Position numbers and translations under genes: made by a program
In this document: in pieces, positions 16,587 through 25,047 of the stretch
Layout of the letters: each line of letters begins with the position of its first letter
How positions within the stretch are numbered: the stretch's first letter is position 1
The notes under the pieces: model-generated
Told to the model about the DNA's origin: nothing
Seen by the model: only the letters and a program-made list of their open reading frames with translations
Database searches by the model: none
Assembly: GCA_022616435.1 (NCBI GenBank)
Contig: JAKEET010000036.1
Coordinates: 1-60,260 of the forward strand
Direction of reading: 5' to 3'
Source of the DNA: Gemmataceae bacterium
GTDB lineage: Bacteria > Planctomycetota > Planctomycetia > Gemmatales > Gemmataceae
DNA length: 60,260 nucleotides

Positions 16587-17483
16587 TCACTTCATCCCAT
16601 GCTTCTCGAAAAACTCCCACATCACGTCGTTGGCGCTGATGTTGTACGTCGTCTTGCCCAGGAACCCGCCCGGGCTCGGGCGGCCGGGCCAGACGTGGCC
16701 GGCGCCGTCGATCACGTACAGGACTACTTCCGCGCCGTTCTTTCCGGAGTTGTATTGCTTGCGCGTCACCTTGAGCGTGTCCCACTTGACCGGCAGCTCC
16801 GTCACCACTGGCTCCTTGTTGCAGCCGTTGGCCTTGACCCATGCGGCAATCGTGTCGTCCACCGAGGATAGCTTCACCAGCTCCTTGGCGACGCCGTTGA
16901 AGGGGACCAGCGTGTCCTTGGTGCCGTGAAAGTGCAGCACCGGCACCGGGCGTTTCGGCTTGCACTCGCACACCATCGTCCCCGCCACCGACGCCACCGC
17001 CGCCACCCGGTCGGACAGCTCGGCGGCGACGCGGTAGGCCATCATGCCGCCGTTGGACAGGCCGGCGCAGTAGACGCGCTTGGGATCGACGTTCACCTTG
17101 TTCGCCACGTCATCGAGCAGCCTGGCGATGAAGCCGACGTCGTCGAAATTCTTCTTGCGCAGCGGCCCCGGAAAGGTCCCCGAGTTCCACAACTGAAACA
17201 GGGCGCCGGCGCCGCCGTTGGGGTAGACGACGATGAACCCTGCCTCCTCGGCCTTGGCGGACAGGCCGCAGAAGCCCTCCATGATGCGGGCGGTCATGCT
17301 GGCGCCGTGCAGGGCGAGCACCACCGGCGCCGGCTTGGCGGCATCGTAGCTCTTGGGGATGTAGACGTGGTAAGTGCGCTCGACGTTCTCCCACGTGAGG
17401 GCGCGGGTGTGCCGGCCGGGGCCGAGCGCTTCGGTTTGCGCCGGCGTCACGAGAGCCAATGTCAACAAGGCGGTTTGCAGCAT
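16587..17483 (-). CDS. Secreted PHB-depolymerase/feruloyl-esterase-like alpha/beta hydrolase
   Basis: From 17483 the product is 298 residues with a signal peptide (MLQTALLTLALVTPAQTEA). The fold signatures follow the LpqC/PHB depolymerase family: YHVYIPKSYD, VVLALHGASMTARIM, the nucleophile elbow CAGLSNGGMMAYRVA (Ser in GLSNGG), VPVLHFHGTKDTLVPF for the Asp region, and AGHVWPG for the catalytic His. Such enzymes hydrolyse short polyhydroxyalkanoates or ester-linked plant phenolics outside the cell. The substrate cannot be chosen from sequence alone. Confidence 0.85.
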   Translation of the reverse strand: MLQTALLTLALVTPAQTEALGPGRHTRALTWENVERTYHVYIPKSYDAAKPAPVVLALHGASMTARIMEGFCGLSAKAEEAGFIVVYPNGGAGALFQLWNSGTFPGPLRKKNFDDVGFIARLLDDVANKVNVDPKRVYCAGLSNGGMMAYRVAAELSDRVAAVASVAGTMVCECKPKRPVPVLHFHGTKDTLVPFNGVAKELVKLSSVDDTIAAWVKANGCNKEPVVTELPVKWDTLKVTRKQYNSGKNGAEVVLYVIDGAGHVWPGRPSPGGFLGKTTYNISANDVMWEFFEKHGMK

Positions 17484-17625
17484 TGCTCCACCAATCTCCT
17501 GTGTCCGCGGTGGGTACACCATGAGCGGTATGCGAAGGGCGTGCCTCTGCTCTCAGAAATACCTCATTTCATCCCCAAGGTTTTCGAAAACCGGGGCTCG
17601 TTCAGGCCGTGCACCATACCCTCGC

Positions 17626-17727
17626 GCGAGTTGGCCAACAAGGGCAATCGGTCGTACGTAACCCGCTGCCTGGGAAGGAAATGTGACGCGCGCCTTTGTT
17701 GGCCAACTCGCTCGGTGAGTTGGCCAA
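17626..17727. repeat. Long palindrome with GAGTTGGCCAA core
   Basis: A 20-bp arm, GCGAGTTGGCCAACAAGGGC, at 17626-17645 is matched, with one mismatch, by its reverse complement at 17692-17711. A further GAGTTGGCCAA follows at 17717-17727. It sits in the 287-bp gap between the sialidase-like and esterase genes, both on the minus strand. It resembles the other gap-filling palindromes of this window in size but not in sequence. Confidence 0.7.
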
Positions 17728-17770
17728 GTACGGAGAAAGGTTGGAGATCTTGAATCGTGCGGCCAGGCGG

Positions 17771-18706
17771 CTACTCGTTCTTCCATTGCCCCGGATCGAA
17801 GCTCACGTGCTTGATGTGGCGGCGGTTCCAGGTGTAGGTCGCGTGCAGCCGGCCGTCCTGCGCCTGGATGACGGCCGGGTACGAAAACTCCCCGAGCACG
17901 TTCTCCAGCGTCGCCACCGTCTTCCAGCTGCGGCCGTTGTCGGTCGAGCGGGCGATGTTCAGCGGCGTGCGGCCCAGGCGGCTGTGATTGTAGATCAGGT
18001 AGAAGGCGCCGTTGCCGGCCCGCACCGCGTCGATGCCGCTCCCCGGGTTCGGCAGGTCGCTCGGCCTGGCGGCGGACCATGTCTCGCCCTGGTCCTTCGA
18101 TTCCGCGACGCAAATGGCCCCCAGCCCGCGCGACCGGCACAACGCCAGGATGCGGCGGTCGCCGGTCACCAGCAGCGTCGGCTGAATAATGCCGTACGGG
18201 TGGCCGGGAACCTGGATCGGCCCGACGCGCCGCCAGGTGCGGCCGTCGTCGGTGGAGCGTTCGACCCAGCAGGTCCAGGCGCGGTAGCTTTCGACGGAGG
18301 TGCCGGCCAGGATGGTGCCGTCGCCGAGCTGGATCGGCTTGTTCTTGATCGGGCCGTAGAGCCCGGCGGGCAACTGCTCTTGCCTGCCCCAGGTTTTGCC
18401 GAGGTCGCGCGAGCGCTTCACGTATCCCGACCAGCTCATCGGGTTGGGCCCGGCCTTGTAGAAGAGCATGAGCGTCTTGGCCCGGCTGAGGAACAGCACC
18501 GGATTCCAGCAGGGGACGTTCTTTTCCTCGGCGACGACTTCGGGCGCGGTCCAGGTCTTGCCGTCGAAGCGGGCCAGCCAGATTTTCACATCGTTGGCCC
18601 CCTCGGCCCGGCCGCCGAACCACGCCGCCAGGAACCGGCCCGGCTCGCTTTCGACGATCGTCGAAGCATGACACGACGCAAACGGGGCTTTCTCGAAGAT
18701 GAACAT
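17771..18706 (-). CDS. Sialidase-like six-bladed propeller protein (BNR/Asp-box)
   Basis: A 311-residue protein with four Asp-box repeats (SRDLGKTW, STDDGRTW, SKDQGETW, STDNGRSW) spaced as in the sialidase/neuraminidase fold. The N-terminus (HASTIVESEPGRFLAAWFGG) and C-terminus (HATYTWNRRHIKHVSFDPGQW) match bacterial proteins annotated as exo-alpha-sialidases. No signal peptide is present, so it would act in the cytoplasm or be exported by another route. Many relatives are not proven to cleave sialic acid. It starts 21 bp after the HEPN gene on the same strand, probably without a functional link. Confidence 0.8.
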   Translation of the reverse strand: MFIFEKAPFASCHASTIVESEPGRFLAAWFGGRAEGANDVKIWLARFDGKTWTAPEVVAEEKNVPCWNPVLFLSRAKTLMLFYKAGPNPMSWSGYVKRSRDLGKTWGRQEQLPAGLYGPIKNKPIQLGDGTILAGTSVESYRAWTCWVERSTDDGRTWRRVGPIQVPGHPYGIIQPTLLVTGDRRILALCRSRGLGAICVAESKDQGETWSAARPSDLPNPGSGIDAVRAGNGAFYLIYNHSRLGRTPLNIARSTDNGRSWKTVATLENVLGEFSYPAVIQAQDGRLHATYTWNRRHIKHVSFDPGQWKNE

Positions 18707-18727
18707 GGATTGGATCCGCCGGTGAAA

Positions 18728-19174
18728 TCATGACCGCCAGGTCACTTCCTTCAGCACGTCGCGTTCGTATTTCTTGATGGCTTCGGCGATATGTGTGCGC
18801 AGCGGTTTATCACGAATGAGTTGATCGAGGGTCTCGATCACCGCTCGCGCGGCCACGACAGCATCGTCCGCCTGGCTGGCAATGACGGTCGCGTGTTTGT
18901 CGTAGTCGGCTTGGTTGCGATCGGATCGAAGGGCATTCAAGGATCTGCCGGCATCGTCGATGCGCCACTCGCCTGTGTTGCTCCAGCGACGCCATGCGAA
19001 CGTATGGCTCTGTTCGGTGTGCGTTGGCACTCGAAAGCCGAGGGCAACGAGACATTCGCAGGCGACATGGAAGGCTGCGTAATAGGCCCGGCTGACCGTG
19101 GTACGCCATTCCGCTTCCGTCGTTCCTTCTGCCAGCATTTCGGCGACGACCAGGAACTCGCGAAAGTCCATCAT
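18728..19174 (-). CDS. HEPN-domain protein (second gene of a two-gene module)
   Basis: The 148-residue product starts with MMDFREF at 19174. Its ATGA overlaps the stop of the gene upstream, so the pair is translationally coupled. The sequence is all-helical and HEPN-like: REFLVVAEMLAEG, then VSRAYYAAFHVACECLVALG (the SRAYYAAFH helix typical of these proteins), and NALRSDRNQADYDKH, matching the LRxxRNxADYD element. HEPN proteins are often RNases in toxin-antitoxin or defence modules, with RX4-6H as catalytic motif. Here Arg and His are seven residues apart, so activity is uncertain. Confidence 0.75.
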   Translation of the reverse strand: MMDFREFLVVAEMLAEGTTEAEWRTTVSRAYYAAFHVACECLVALGFRVPTHTEQSHTFAWRRWSNTGEWRIDDAGRSLNALRSDRNQADYDKHATVIASQADDAVVAARAVIETLDQLIRDKPLRTHIAEAIKKYERDVLKEVTWRS

Positions 19175-19497
19175 GGCCTCCGCCGGATCAGAAGCGTGAA
19201 TTCCATCAGCAGCGGCTTCGGGCACGCCTCCGCAGTGGCCCGATACCAGGCCTTATTGGCCTGCATAGCCTGTGCACTCGTCTTCCACGGAACCTCCACT
19301 TCGAACAGCAGCCAGCTTAGCCCGGCGATCTCCGGGTCGTGATGCACTTCCGCGCCCATGCGCGTGGCGTCGGCGCAGATGCTGTGCAGCACCTCCACGA
19401 GCTTGGGCAGGTACGGCGTCAAGCCGCGTTCCTTGGCGAACGCCTTCACTTCCCGCGACAGAATCAATCTTTTCTTGCGCTTGGCAACCGTGGGCAT
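19171..19497 (-). CDS. Partner of the HEPN gene, small basic protein of unknown family
   Basis: A 108-residue protein from 19497, with GGGAGG six nt upstream (MPTVAKRKKRLILSREVKAF). It is basic at the N-terminus, with a probable mixed alpha/beta core (PYLPKLVEVLHSICADATRM; LSWLLFEVEVPWKTS) ending in LLMEFTLLIRRRP. It lacks the GSxxxG...D.D nucleotidyltransferase motif, so it is not a classical MNT partner. The position directly upstream, with a 4-bp overlap, suggests it works with the HEPN protein, perhaps as antitoxin. That is inference from context only. Confidence 0.6.
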   Translation of the reverse strand: MPTVAKRKKRLILSREVKAFAKERGLTPYLPKLVEVLHSICADATRMGAEVHHDPEIAGLSWLLFEVEVPWKTSAQAMQANKAWYRATAEACPKPLLMEFTLLIRRRP

Positions 19498-19561
19498 GAC
19501 AGCCTCCCTGGTGTTTGTTCGCATTGTAGCTCAGGCCCGCCGCCCATGCCATGCGTACAAT

Positions 19562-19647
19562 TCGACGGTGGCAGGATGTTGAATCGGCGTTCCCGAGTGC
19601 CCGCTCGACGGTGGCAGGATGTTGAATCGGCGTTCCCGAGTGCCCGC
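19562..19647. repeat. Perfect 43-bp tandem duplication just before recG
   Basis: The 43 bp at 19562-19604 are repeated without change at 19605-19647, ending one base before the recG ATG. Each copy contains the RBS-like GGTGGCAGG directly followed by an ATG. The duplication is recent, judged by its identity, and could change with slippage. It moves the possible recG starts and any signal in this leader. Confidence 0.9.
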
Positions 19648-19648
19648 C

Positions 19649-21727
19649 ATGCCCGACCGCGAACCGCTCCAGCAACCGGTGCAGTTTCTCAAGGGCGTCG
19701 GTCCCGCGCGCGCCGAAACGCTCGGCAAGCTCGGCATCGCCACGGTCGGCGATCTGATCTTCCACTTCCCCCGCTCCTACGACGACCTCAGCGATCTGCG
19801 CACGATCAACCAGCTCACGGCCGGAGAGCTGCAAACGGTGGCCGGCGAAGTCGTCGAGCTGGGGAGCAAGGAGTTGCCGGACGGCCGGACCATCCTCAAC
19901 GTGGTCATTGCCGACGCGCACGGGGCTTGTTTGGAAGGCTCGTGGTTCAATCAGGTGGCCCCCGCGCGGCAGTTTCGCTACGGCCTGCGGGTCGCGTTCA
20001 GCGGCAAGCCCAAGTGGTTCCGCGACCACTGGCAGATGAATCATCCGCGCGTGCAAATCCTCGACGACCAATCCGAGGCGCCCGCCAACCAGGTGGTGCC
20101 TGTGTATCCGTTGACCGAGGGACTGCATCCGGAGAAGCTGCGCGATCTGATCCGCCAGGCCCTTGCGGTCGGCGGCGACCATGTCCCCGACCTGCTGCCG
20201 CCCGGACTGCGCGACAAGCATCGCTACCCGCCGGCGCCGCAAGCGCTCCAGCACGTCCACTTCCCCGAAATCCTCGGCCAGGCGTTGCAGGCCAAGCGCC
20301 GCTTCATCTACGAGGAGTTCTTGATCCTGCAGGTGGCGCTGGCGGCGCGGCGCCGCGACACCCACGATCGCGGCCGGGCGGCGCCGTTGCCCGCGGACAC
20401 CGACATCGACGCCCGCATTCGCCGGCTGTTTCCGTTCGCGCTCACCAACGATCAGAACCGGGCCATCCGCGAGATCTGCAAGGACCTGGCCCAGGACCGG
20501 CCGATGCAACGGCTCTTGCAAGCGGACGTGGGCGCCGGCAAGACGGCGGTGGCCGTGTACGCCATGCTCGTGGCCATCGCCCACAAGCACCAGGCCGCGC
20601 TGATGGCGCCGACCGAGGTCCTGGCCCGCCAGCACTGGCTCACGCTCGAGGGCTACCTCGCGCACAGCCGGGTGCGGCGGCTGCTGCTCACCGGCAGCCT
20701 GTCCGCCAAGGCGCGGCAGGAAGCGCTGCGCGATATCCGCGCCGGCAACGTGGACCTGGTCGTCGGCACCCAGGCGCTCGTGCAGGACGACGTCGAGTTC
20801 GCCAGGCTCGGCCTGGCCGTCGTCGACGAGCAGCACAAGTTCGGCGTCGCCCAGCGGGCCCGCATCCGCAAGCTCGGCGCCGATCCGCACTACCTGGTGA
20901 TGACGGCCACCCCCATCCCGCGCACGATCGCGCTGACCGTGTTCGGCGACCTCGACCTGTCGATCATCCGCGAGCTGCCGCCGGGCCGGCACGGCGTGCA
21001 GACGCGGTGGTCGTCGGCGAAAGACCGTGACAAGTTGTACGAGCATTTCCGCCAGCAACTGCGCCAGGGCCGGCAGGCGTACGTCGTCTGTCCGCTGGTC
21101 GCCGAGTCGGAAACGCTCGACCTGACGGCGGCGGAGCAGCTCCACGCCGAGCTGAAGGAGGGCGCCTTCCGCGATTTCCGCATCGGCCTGTTGCACGGCC
21201 GGATGAAGGATGACGCCAAGGACGAGATCATGCGCCAGTTCCGCGAACGGGAGCTGGACCTGCTCGTGACCACGGTGGTGATCGAGGTGGGCGTGGACGT
21301 GCCCAACGCCACGCTGATGCTGATCGAACATGCCGAGCGGTTCGGGCTGTCGCAGCTCCATCAGTTGCGCGGCCGGGTCAGCCGCGGCGCCGTCGCCGGC
21401 GAGTGCTGGCTCCTGGCGGGGATGACCAGCGGAGACGCCGACGTCCGGCTCCGCGCCTTCACCCGCACCAGCGACGGGTTCGCCCTGGCCGAGGAAGACG
21501 CCCGCTTGCGCGGGCTTGGCGAATTTTTTGGCACCCGTCAGCACGGGCTCGGTGAGCTGCGCTTCGGCAACCTGATCGACGACCAGGCGCTCTTGGTGCA
21601 GGCCCGCACCGACGCCATCGACTTGGCGACCCGCGATCCGCAGCTGAAACTGCCGGACCATTCGCGGCTCCGGGACGCCGTGCTGGCACGGTACGGGAAG
21701 ACGCTCGATCTGGCGGCGATCGGGTGA
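19649..21727 (+). CDS. recG: ATP-dependent DNA helicase RecG
   Basis: The product is 692 residues from the ATG at 19649, close to E. coli RecG (693). The in-frame ATG at 19619, inside the tandem repeat and behind GGTGGCAGG, would add 10 residues and is a real alternative. The wedge/OB region begins with VQFLKGVGPARAETLGKLGI. Helicase motifs are intact: Walker A ADVGAGKTAVAVYA, APTEVLARQH, DExx box VVDEQHKFGV, TATPIPRT, GRMKDDAKDEIM, TTVVIEVGVDVPNA, and QLHQLRGRVSRG. RecG remodels stalled replication forks and branch-migrates Holliday junctions. Confidence 0.97.
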   Translation: MPDREPLQQPVQFLKGVGPARAETLGKLGIATVGDLIFHFPRSYDDLSDLRTINQLTAGELQTVAGEVVELGSKELPDGRTILNVVIADAHGACLEGSWFNQVAPARQFRYGLRVAFSGKPKWFRDHWQMNHPRVQILDDQSEAPANQVVPVYPLTEGLHPEKLRDLIRQALAVGGDHVPDLLPPGLRDKHRYPPAPQALQHVHFPEILGQALQAKRRFIYEEFLILQVALAARRRDTHDRGRAAPLPADTDIDARIRRLFPFALTNDQNRAIREICKDLAQDRPMQRLLQADVGAGKTAVAVYAMLVAIAHKHQAALMAPTEVLARQHWLTLEGYLAHSRVRRLLLTGSLSAKARQEALRDIRAGNVDLVVGTQALVQDDVEFARLGLAVVDEQHKFGVAQRARIRKLGADPHYLVMTATPIPRTIALTVFGDLDLSIIRELPPGRHGVQTRWSSAKDRDKLYEHFRQQLRQGRQAYVVCPLVAESETLDLTAAEQLHAELKEGAFRDFRIGLLHGRMKDDAKDEIMRQFRERELDLLVTTVVIEVGVDVPNATLMLIEHAERFGLSQLHQLRGRVSRGAVAGECWLLAGMTSGDADVRLRAFTRTSDGFALAEEDARLRGLGEFFGTRQHGLGELRFGNLIDDQALLVQARTDAIDLATRDPQLKLPDHSRLRDAVLARYGKTLDLAAIG

Positions 21728-21862
21728 GAGGCTGTTTCAAAACGGGGACGCGACCTCCACGCTAAGCGGCAGGGCGCCCGTACTTCTTCTTTCCACGACC
21801 TGTACAATGGAGTCAACCGGAACGCGAGTCCCTATCCGTTCCTCGCTACATGAGCGTGCGTG

Positions 21863-21958
21863 ATTCCGCTGCACCAACCCGACGCGTAGGCCCGGGGAGC
21901 AGGAGCGTAAGCGAAGTGAGCAGGCCCTCGCTCACGCTTCGGGTTGGTGCAGCGGAAT
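21863..21958. repeat. Dispersed palindrome, CCGCTGCACCAACCCG family
   Basis: Arms beginning ATTCCGCTGCACCAACCCG (from 21863) and ending with its reverse complement (to 21958) enclose about 55 bp. It fills much of the gap between recG and the gene at 22067. One arm of the same element, with few differences, lies at 25092-25124 inside the scarred gene there. If translated it can read AAPTRSVSEG, so copies can enter coding sequence without a stop in that frame. Confidence 0.75.
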
Positions 21959-22066
21959 TGGGCGCGGCTAGATGGCTCGCCTCCAGATCAGGCTGAACGG
22001 ACCGATCCTCGGCGGCGGCGCGTCCGTAATGAGGTGAGACTCCCATTCGAGAACCTCAGGTGTCGC

Positions 22067-23341
22067 ATGAACGAGCTGCGCGATGCATCGAGCGACGTTG
22101 TTTATCGTCCGTTGTCGGCCATGGCCGTGATCGGCTTCGGGATGAGCTGCCTGTTCGGCGGCGTGGTCGCGCTCAGCACGTTGATGGCGATCGCCCAGGG
22201 GGCGGCGTTCTTCTTCTCCAACTGGATCTTGCTGCTGGCGCTGGTCGGTTTCCTGGTCTCGTGGTGGGGGCTGAACGACGTCCGCAACTCGGAAGGGACC
22301 AAGGCGGGCCAGAAACTGGCGACTCTCGGCATGTGGATCAGCCTGGTCTCGGGCTGCGGCTATTTCGCGTACTCGTATTTCACCGGGCTGGCGCTGTCGC
22401 AGCAGGCGTTCGCGTTCCTCCTGCAGGCCGACGACGAATCGTCGGGTTTTGTCCCGCGCGTGCAGAAGGGGGCGGCGCATCCGGTCGAATTGCGTCGCGC
22501 CTTTCTGCTGACCTTGCCGGCGCCGGATCGGGCCGGATTGCGCGCGGAAGATGAAAACCAGATCAAGCAGAGCCAGGACCGGCCGCGCCCCGACGGCTCC
22601 CCGGGCCCGTTTTCGCTGTTTCGCTCGCATCATCTCATCCAGAACCTCATGCACGGCGGCGGCAACACCACCATCGAGCCGCTCGGCGTCAAGCGCTGGA
22701 CGTATGAGAAACGCAGCTACTACGTTTCGTGTTTGCTGCGCATGGCCACGCCGGAGGCAACCGCCGATGTCCTGATCAGCGTGCGCAGCTCGGAAGGCGA
22801 ATCGGCCGGAGAGAAGCGGCAATGGTTCGTCGATCTGACGAACATCGGCTACACAAGCCTCGAGTTCACGCCGCTCGGCAAGGGCATCAAGGTCTTGCGC
22901 GAGCATGCCAACATGCACATGCAACAACTGGATGCTCTGCTCAAGAAGGGCGGCAAGCTGGGCGACTTCGACCGGATCGACGCCACCGATTGGAAGGCGC
23001 TCGGACCGACTCAAGAGCAAGAGTACAAGTCCCGGCTGGCCGCCATCGTGGACGGGCGGGCCGCCAACGCGAACAACTGGCACTTCACGTTCAGCCGCGA
23101 ATTCACCAACGCCCCATGGGAGCAAGACGCCGAAGGCCGGGTGACGCTGACCATGCCGTTGTCGGTCATGCTGCTGAACGAACGGCAGGTGGTGGTCAGC
23201 AGCGTCGAGTGCCTGCTGACGTTGCGCAGCAAGACCGCCGTCAATCCGGAGCAAGTCGGCGCGACGGACGCGCCGTTGCTGCCGCAATGGGACGCGGTCG
23301 GATTCAAGCTCGTTCGCGTCCAGCACAAGAGAACGAACTGA
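22067..23341 (+). CDS. Membrane protein with three N-terminal helices, unknown function
   Basis: A 424-residue protein from 22067 (MNELRDASSDVVYRPLSAMA). The first ~110 residues contain three membrane helices (VIGFGMSCLFGGVVALSTLM; NWILLLALVGFLVSWWGL; LGMWISLVSGCGYFAYSYF) separated by a short charged loop, NDVRNSEGTKAGQKLA. This pattern resembles DUF4190-type membrane modules. The remaining ~310 residues are soluble, with mixed helices and strands, and presumably extracytoplasmic. The frame is open upstream into the repeat, but nothing native-looking is encoded there. Function unknown. Confidence 0.7.
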   Translation: MNELRDASSDVVYRPLSAMAVIGFGMSCLFGGVVALSTLMAIAQGAAFFFSNWILLLALVGFLVSWWGLNDVRNSEGTKAGQKLATLGMWISLVSGCGYFAYSYFTGLALSQQAFAFLLQADDESSGFVPRVQKGAAHPVELRRAFLLTLPAPDRAGLRAEDENQIKQSQDRPRPDGSPGPFSLFRSHHLIQNLMHGGGNTTIEPLGVKRWTYEKRSYYVSCLLRMATPEATADVLISVRSSEGESAGEKRQWFVDLTNIGYTSLEFTPLGKGIKVLREHANMHMQQLDALLKKGGKLGDFDRIDATDWKALGPTQEQEYKSRLAAIVDGRAANANNWHFTFSREFTNAPWEQDAEGRVTLTMPLSVMLLNERQVVVSSVECLLTLRSKTAVNPEQVGATDAPLLPQWDAVGFKLVRVQHKRTN

Positions 23342-23399
23342 GGATGGTTTTTATCCCGTCCTGTCAGACCGACGCCGCTCACAACCCTGGTTTGATCTC

Positions 23400-24398
23400 A
23401 TGAAGACGCGCCGCCTGGGCCGCACCGGCCTGAAAGTCACGGAAATCTGCCTGGGGACCATGACCTTCGGGCATCAATGCGACGAGGCTACGTCGTTCGC
23501 GATCATGAACAAGGCCGCCGAGCGCGGCGTGCTGTTTTTCGACACGGCCGACGTCTATCCCGTGCCGCCGTCGCCGGAAACCGCGGGCCGCACCGAGGCG
23601 ATCGTGGGCCGCTGGCTCAAGGGCCAGCGCCACCAGTTCGTGCTGGCGACCAAGTGCCGCATGCGCGTGGGGCACGGGCCCAACGATGAAGGCCTGTCGC
23701 GGCGACACATCCTGCAGGCGGTCGAGGACAGCCTGCGCCGCCTGCAAACCGACTACATCGATCTTTACCAGCCGCACAGCCCCGACCCGGACACCCCGCT
23801 GGACGAAACGCTGCGCGCCCTCGACGACCTGGTCCGTCAAGGCAAGGTCCGTTACCTGGGGTGCTCGAACTACCCGGCCTGGCAGGTCGCGCTCGCGCTG
23901 GGCATCAGCGCACGGCATGCGTGGTCCCGCTTCGAATCGGTGCAGCCGCGCTACAACCTGCTCTACCGCGAGATCGAGAGCGAGCTGCTGCCGTTGTGCC
24001 GCGACCAGGGTCTGGGCGTGATCGCCTACAACCCGCTGGCGGGCGGGTTCTTGACCGGCCGCTATCAAGCGCTCGAAGCGCCGCCGCCGGGAACGCGCTT
24101 CAGCCTCGGCGGCGCGACCGGCGCACTCTATCGCGAACGCTACTGGCAGCATGCCCAGTTCGAAGCCGTCCAGGAATTGCAGAAGGCGCTGCAGCCGCGC
24201 GGCCGCTCCCTCGTTCAAGTCGCGATCGCCTGGGTGCTGGCCCAACCCGGCATCACCTCGGCCATCGTCGGCGCCAGCAAGGCGGCGCAGCTTGATGACA
24301 GCCTCGCCGCCGTGACGTTGACGCTTGAGCCGGACGAGTTAGCGGCGTGCAACCAGGCCTGGTTTCGCCTGCCGCGGGTGATGAGCCCGACACGCTGA
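23400..24398 (+). CDS. Aldo/keto reductase
   Basis: A 332-residue NADP(H)-dependent (beta/alpha)8 oxidoreductase. It opens with the family start MKTRRLGRTGLKVTEICLGT. The catalytic tetrad is present: Asp and Tyr in FFDTADVYPVPP, Lys in LATKCRMRVG, and His in YQPHSPDPDTP. Cofactor-binding elements include RYLGCSNYPAWQ and the C-terminal SAIVGASKAAQLDDSL. Substrates are usually aldehydes or sugars and cannot be predicted. It lies 58 bp after the membrane-protein gene in the same direction. Confidence 0.92.
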   Translation: MKTRRLGRTGLKVTEICLGTMTFGHQCDEATSFAIMNKAAERGVLFFDTADVYPVPPSPETAGRTEAIVGRWLKGQRHQFVLATKCRMRVGHGPNDEGLSRRHILQAVEDSLRRLQTDYIDLYQPHSPDPDTPLDETLRALDDLVRQGKVRYLGCSNYPAWQVALALGISARHAWSRFESVQPRYNLLYREIESELLPLCRDQGLGVIAYNPLAGGFLTGRYQALEAPPPGTRFSLGGATGALYRERYWQHAQFEAVQELQKALQPRGRSLVQVAIAWVLAQPGITSAIVGASKAAQLDDSLAAVTLTLEPDELAACNQAWFRLPRVMSPTR

Positions 24399-24507
24399 TG
24401 GGCCAAACGAGAATGAGTCGATTGCCCGTCCACCCAGGGTGTGCCGAAGCGGCGACAGCGGCGACCCCGGGGCTATCGATCGAACCCGTTGGGGTAAAAT
24501 GCTCGGC

Positions 24508-25047
24508 ATGTCCAAACGCCGCCTGCTCCGCTGGTCGCTGGTCCTTGCGATCGTCACGGGGTTCGCGGTCTGGCTGGAGCCGACGCGCGTCGTCTGGGGC
24601 TGGCTGCGCGGCGACGCGTTTTACCGCGGGCGGCCGACGTCGTGGTGGGCGGCGCAAGTTCGTCCCTGGGGATCCGACGTCGTTCCGATCAACGATGGCG
24701 TCGATGGCTTCAAGTTTGGGACTTCGACGCCGCCCGAAGGGTTCCAGGCAGTTGTGATCATACTGCAGCACCAGGACACGCCGGTTCGTGCCTGGTTCAA
24801 ACGCTGGGTCCAACTCCACGACCCCGCTTGGCCCGAGGTCCTGGATGGCGACCCCCACGCGGAGAGCGTTCTGCGCGAACTGCGCGACCACGCCGATGGT
24901 GAAGTACGCGCTCGGGCCCGTCTCGGTTTGTTGCGATTGCATTCCGACCAACGCGGCCCAGTCGCTATACTGTGGATGAAACCGGAAAATGTTGTTGAGC
25001 TTGAATTGCGCGGCGCACCGACGAGAAAGAGCAGGATGTCTCCATGA
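24508..25047 (+). CDS. Membrane-anchored protein of unknown function, first of a coupled pair
   Basis: A 179-residue protein. The start at 24508 (MSKRRLLRWSLVLAIVTGFA) is chosen because the next gene begins with almost the same 36 bp. One N-terminal helix is followed by an outside domain with WGWLRGDAFYRGRPTSWWAA and a helical, HEAT-like end (HAESVLRELRDHADGEVRAR). An upstream GTG frame (24439) looks non-native. Its stop overlaps the next start as ATGA at 25044-25047. Function unknown; the two openings suggest a family of tandem paralogues. Confidence 0.6.
   Translation: MSKRRLLRWSLVLAIVTGFAVWLEPTRVVWGWLRGDAFYRGRPTSWWAAQVRPWGSDVVPINDGVDGFKFGTSTPPEGFQAVVIILQHQDTPVRAWFKRWVQLHDPAWPEVLDGDPHAESVLRELRDHADGEVRARARLGLLRLHSDQRGPVAILWMKPENVVELELRGAPTRKSRMSP

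Noticed and set aside
18728..19497. Classical HEPN-MNT toxin-antitoxin pair
   Set aside because: The partner has no GSxxxG/DxD nucleotidyltransferase motif; only the HEPN half is recognisable.
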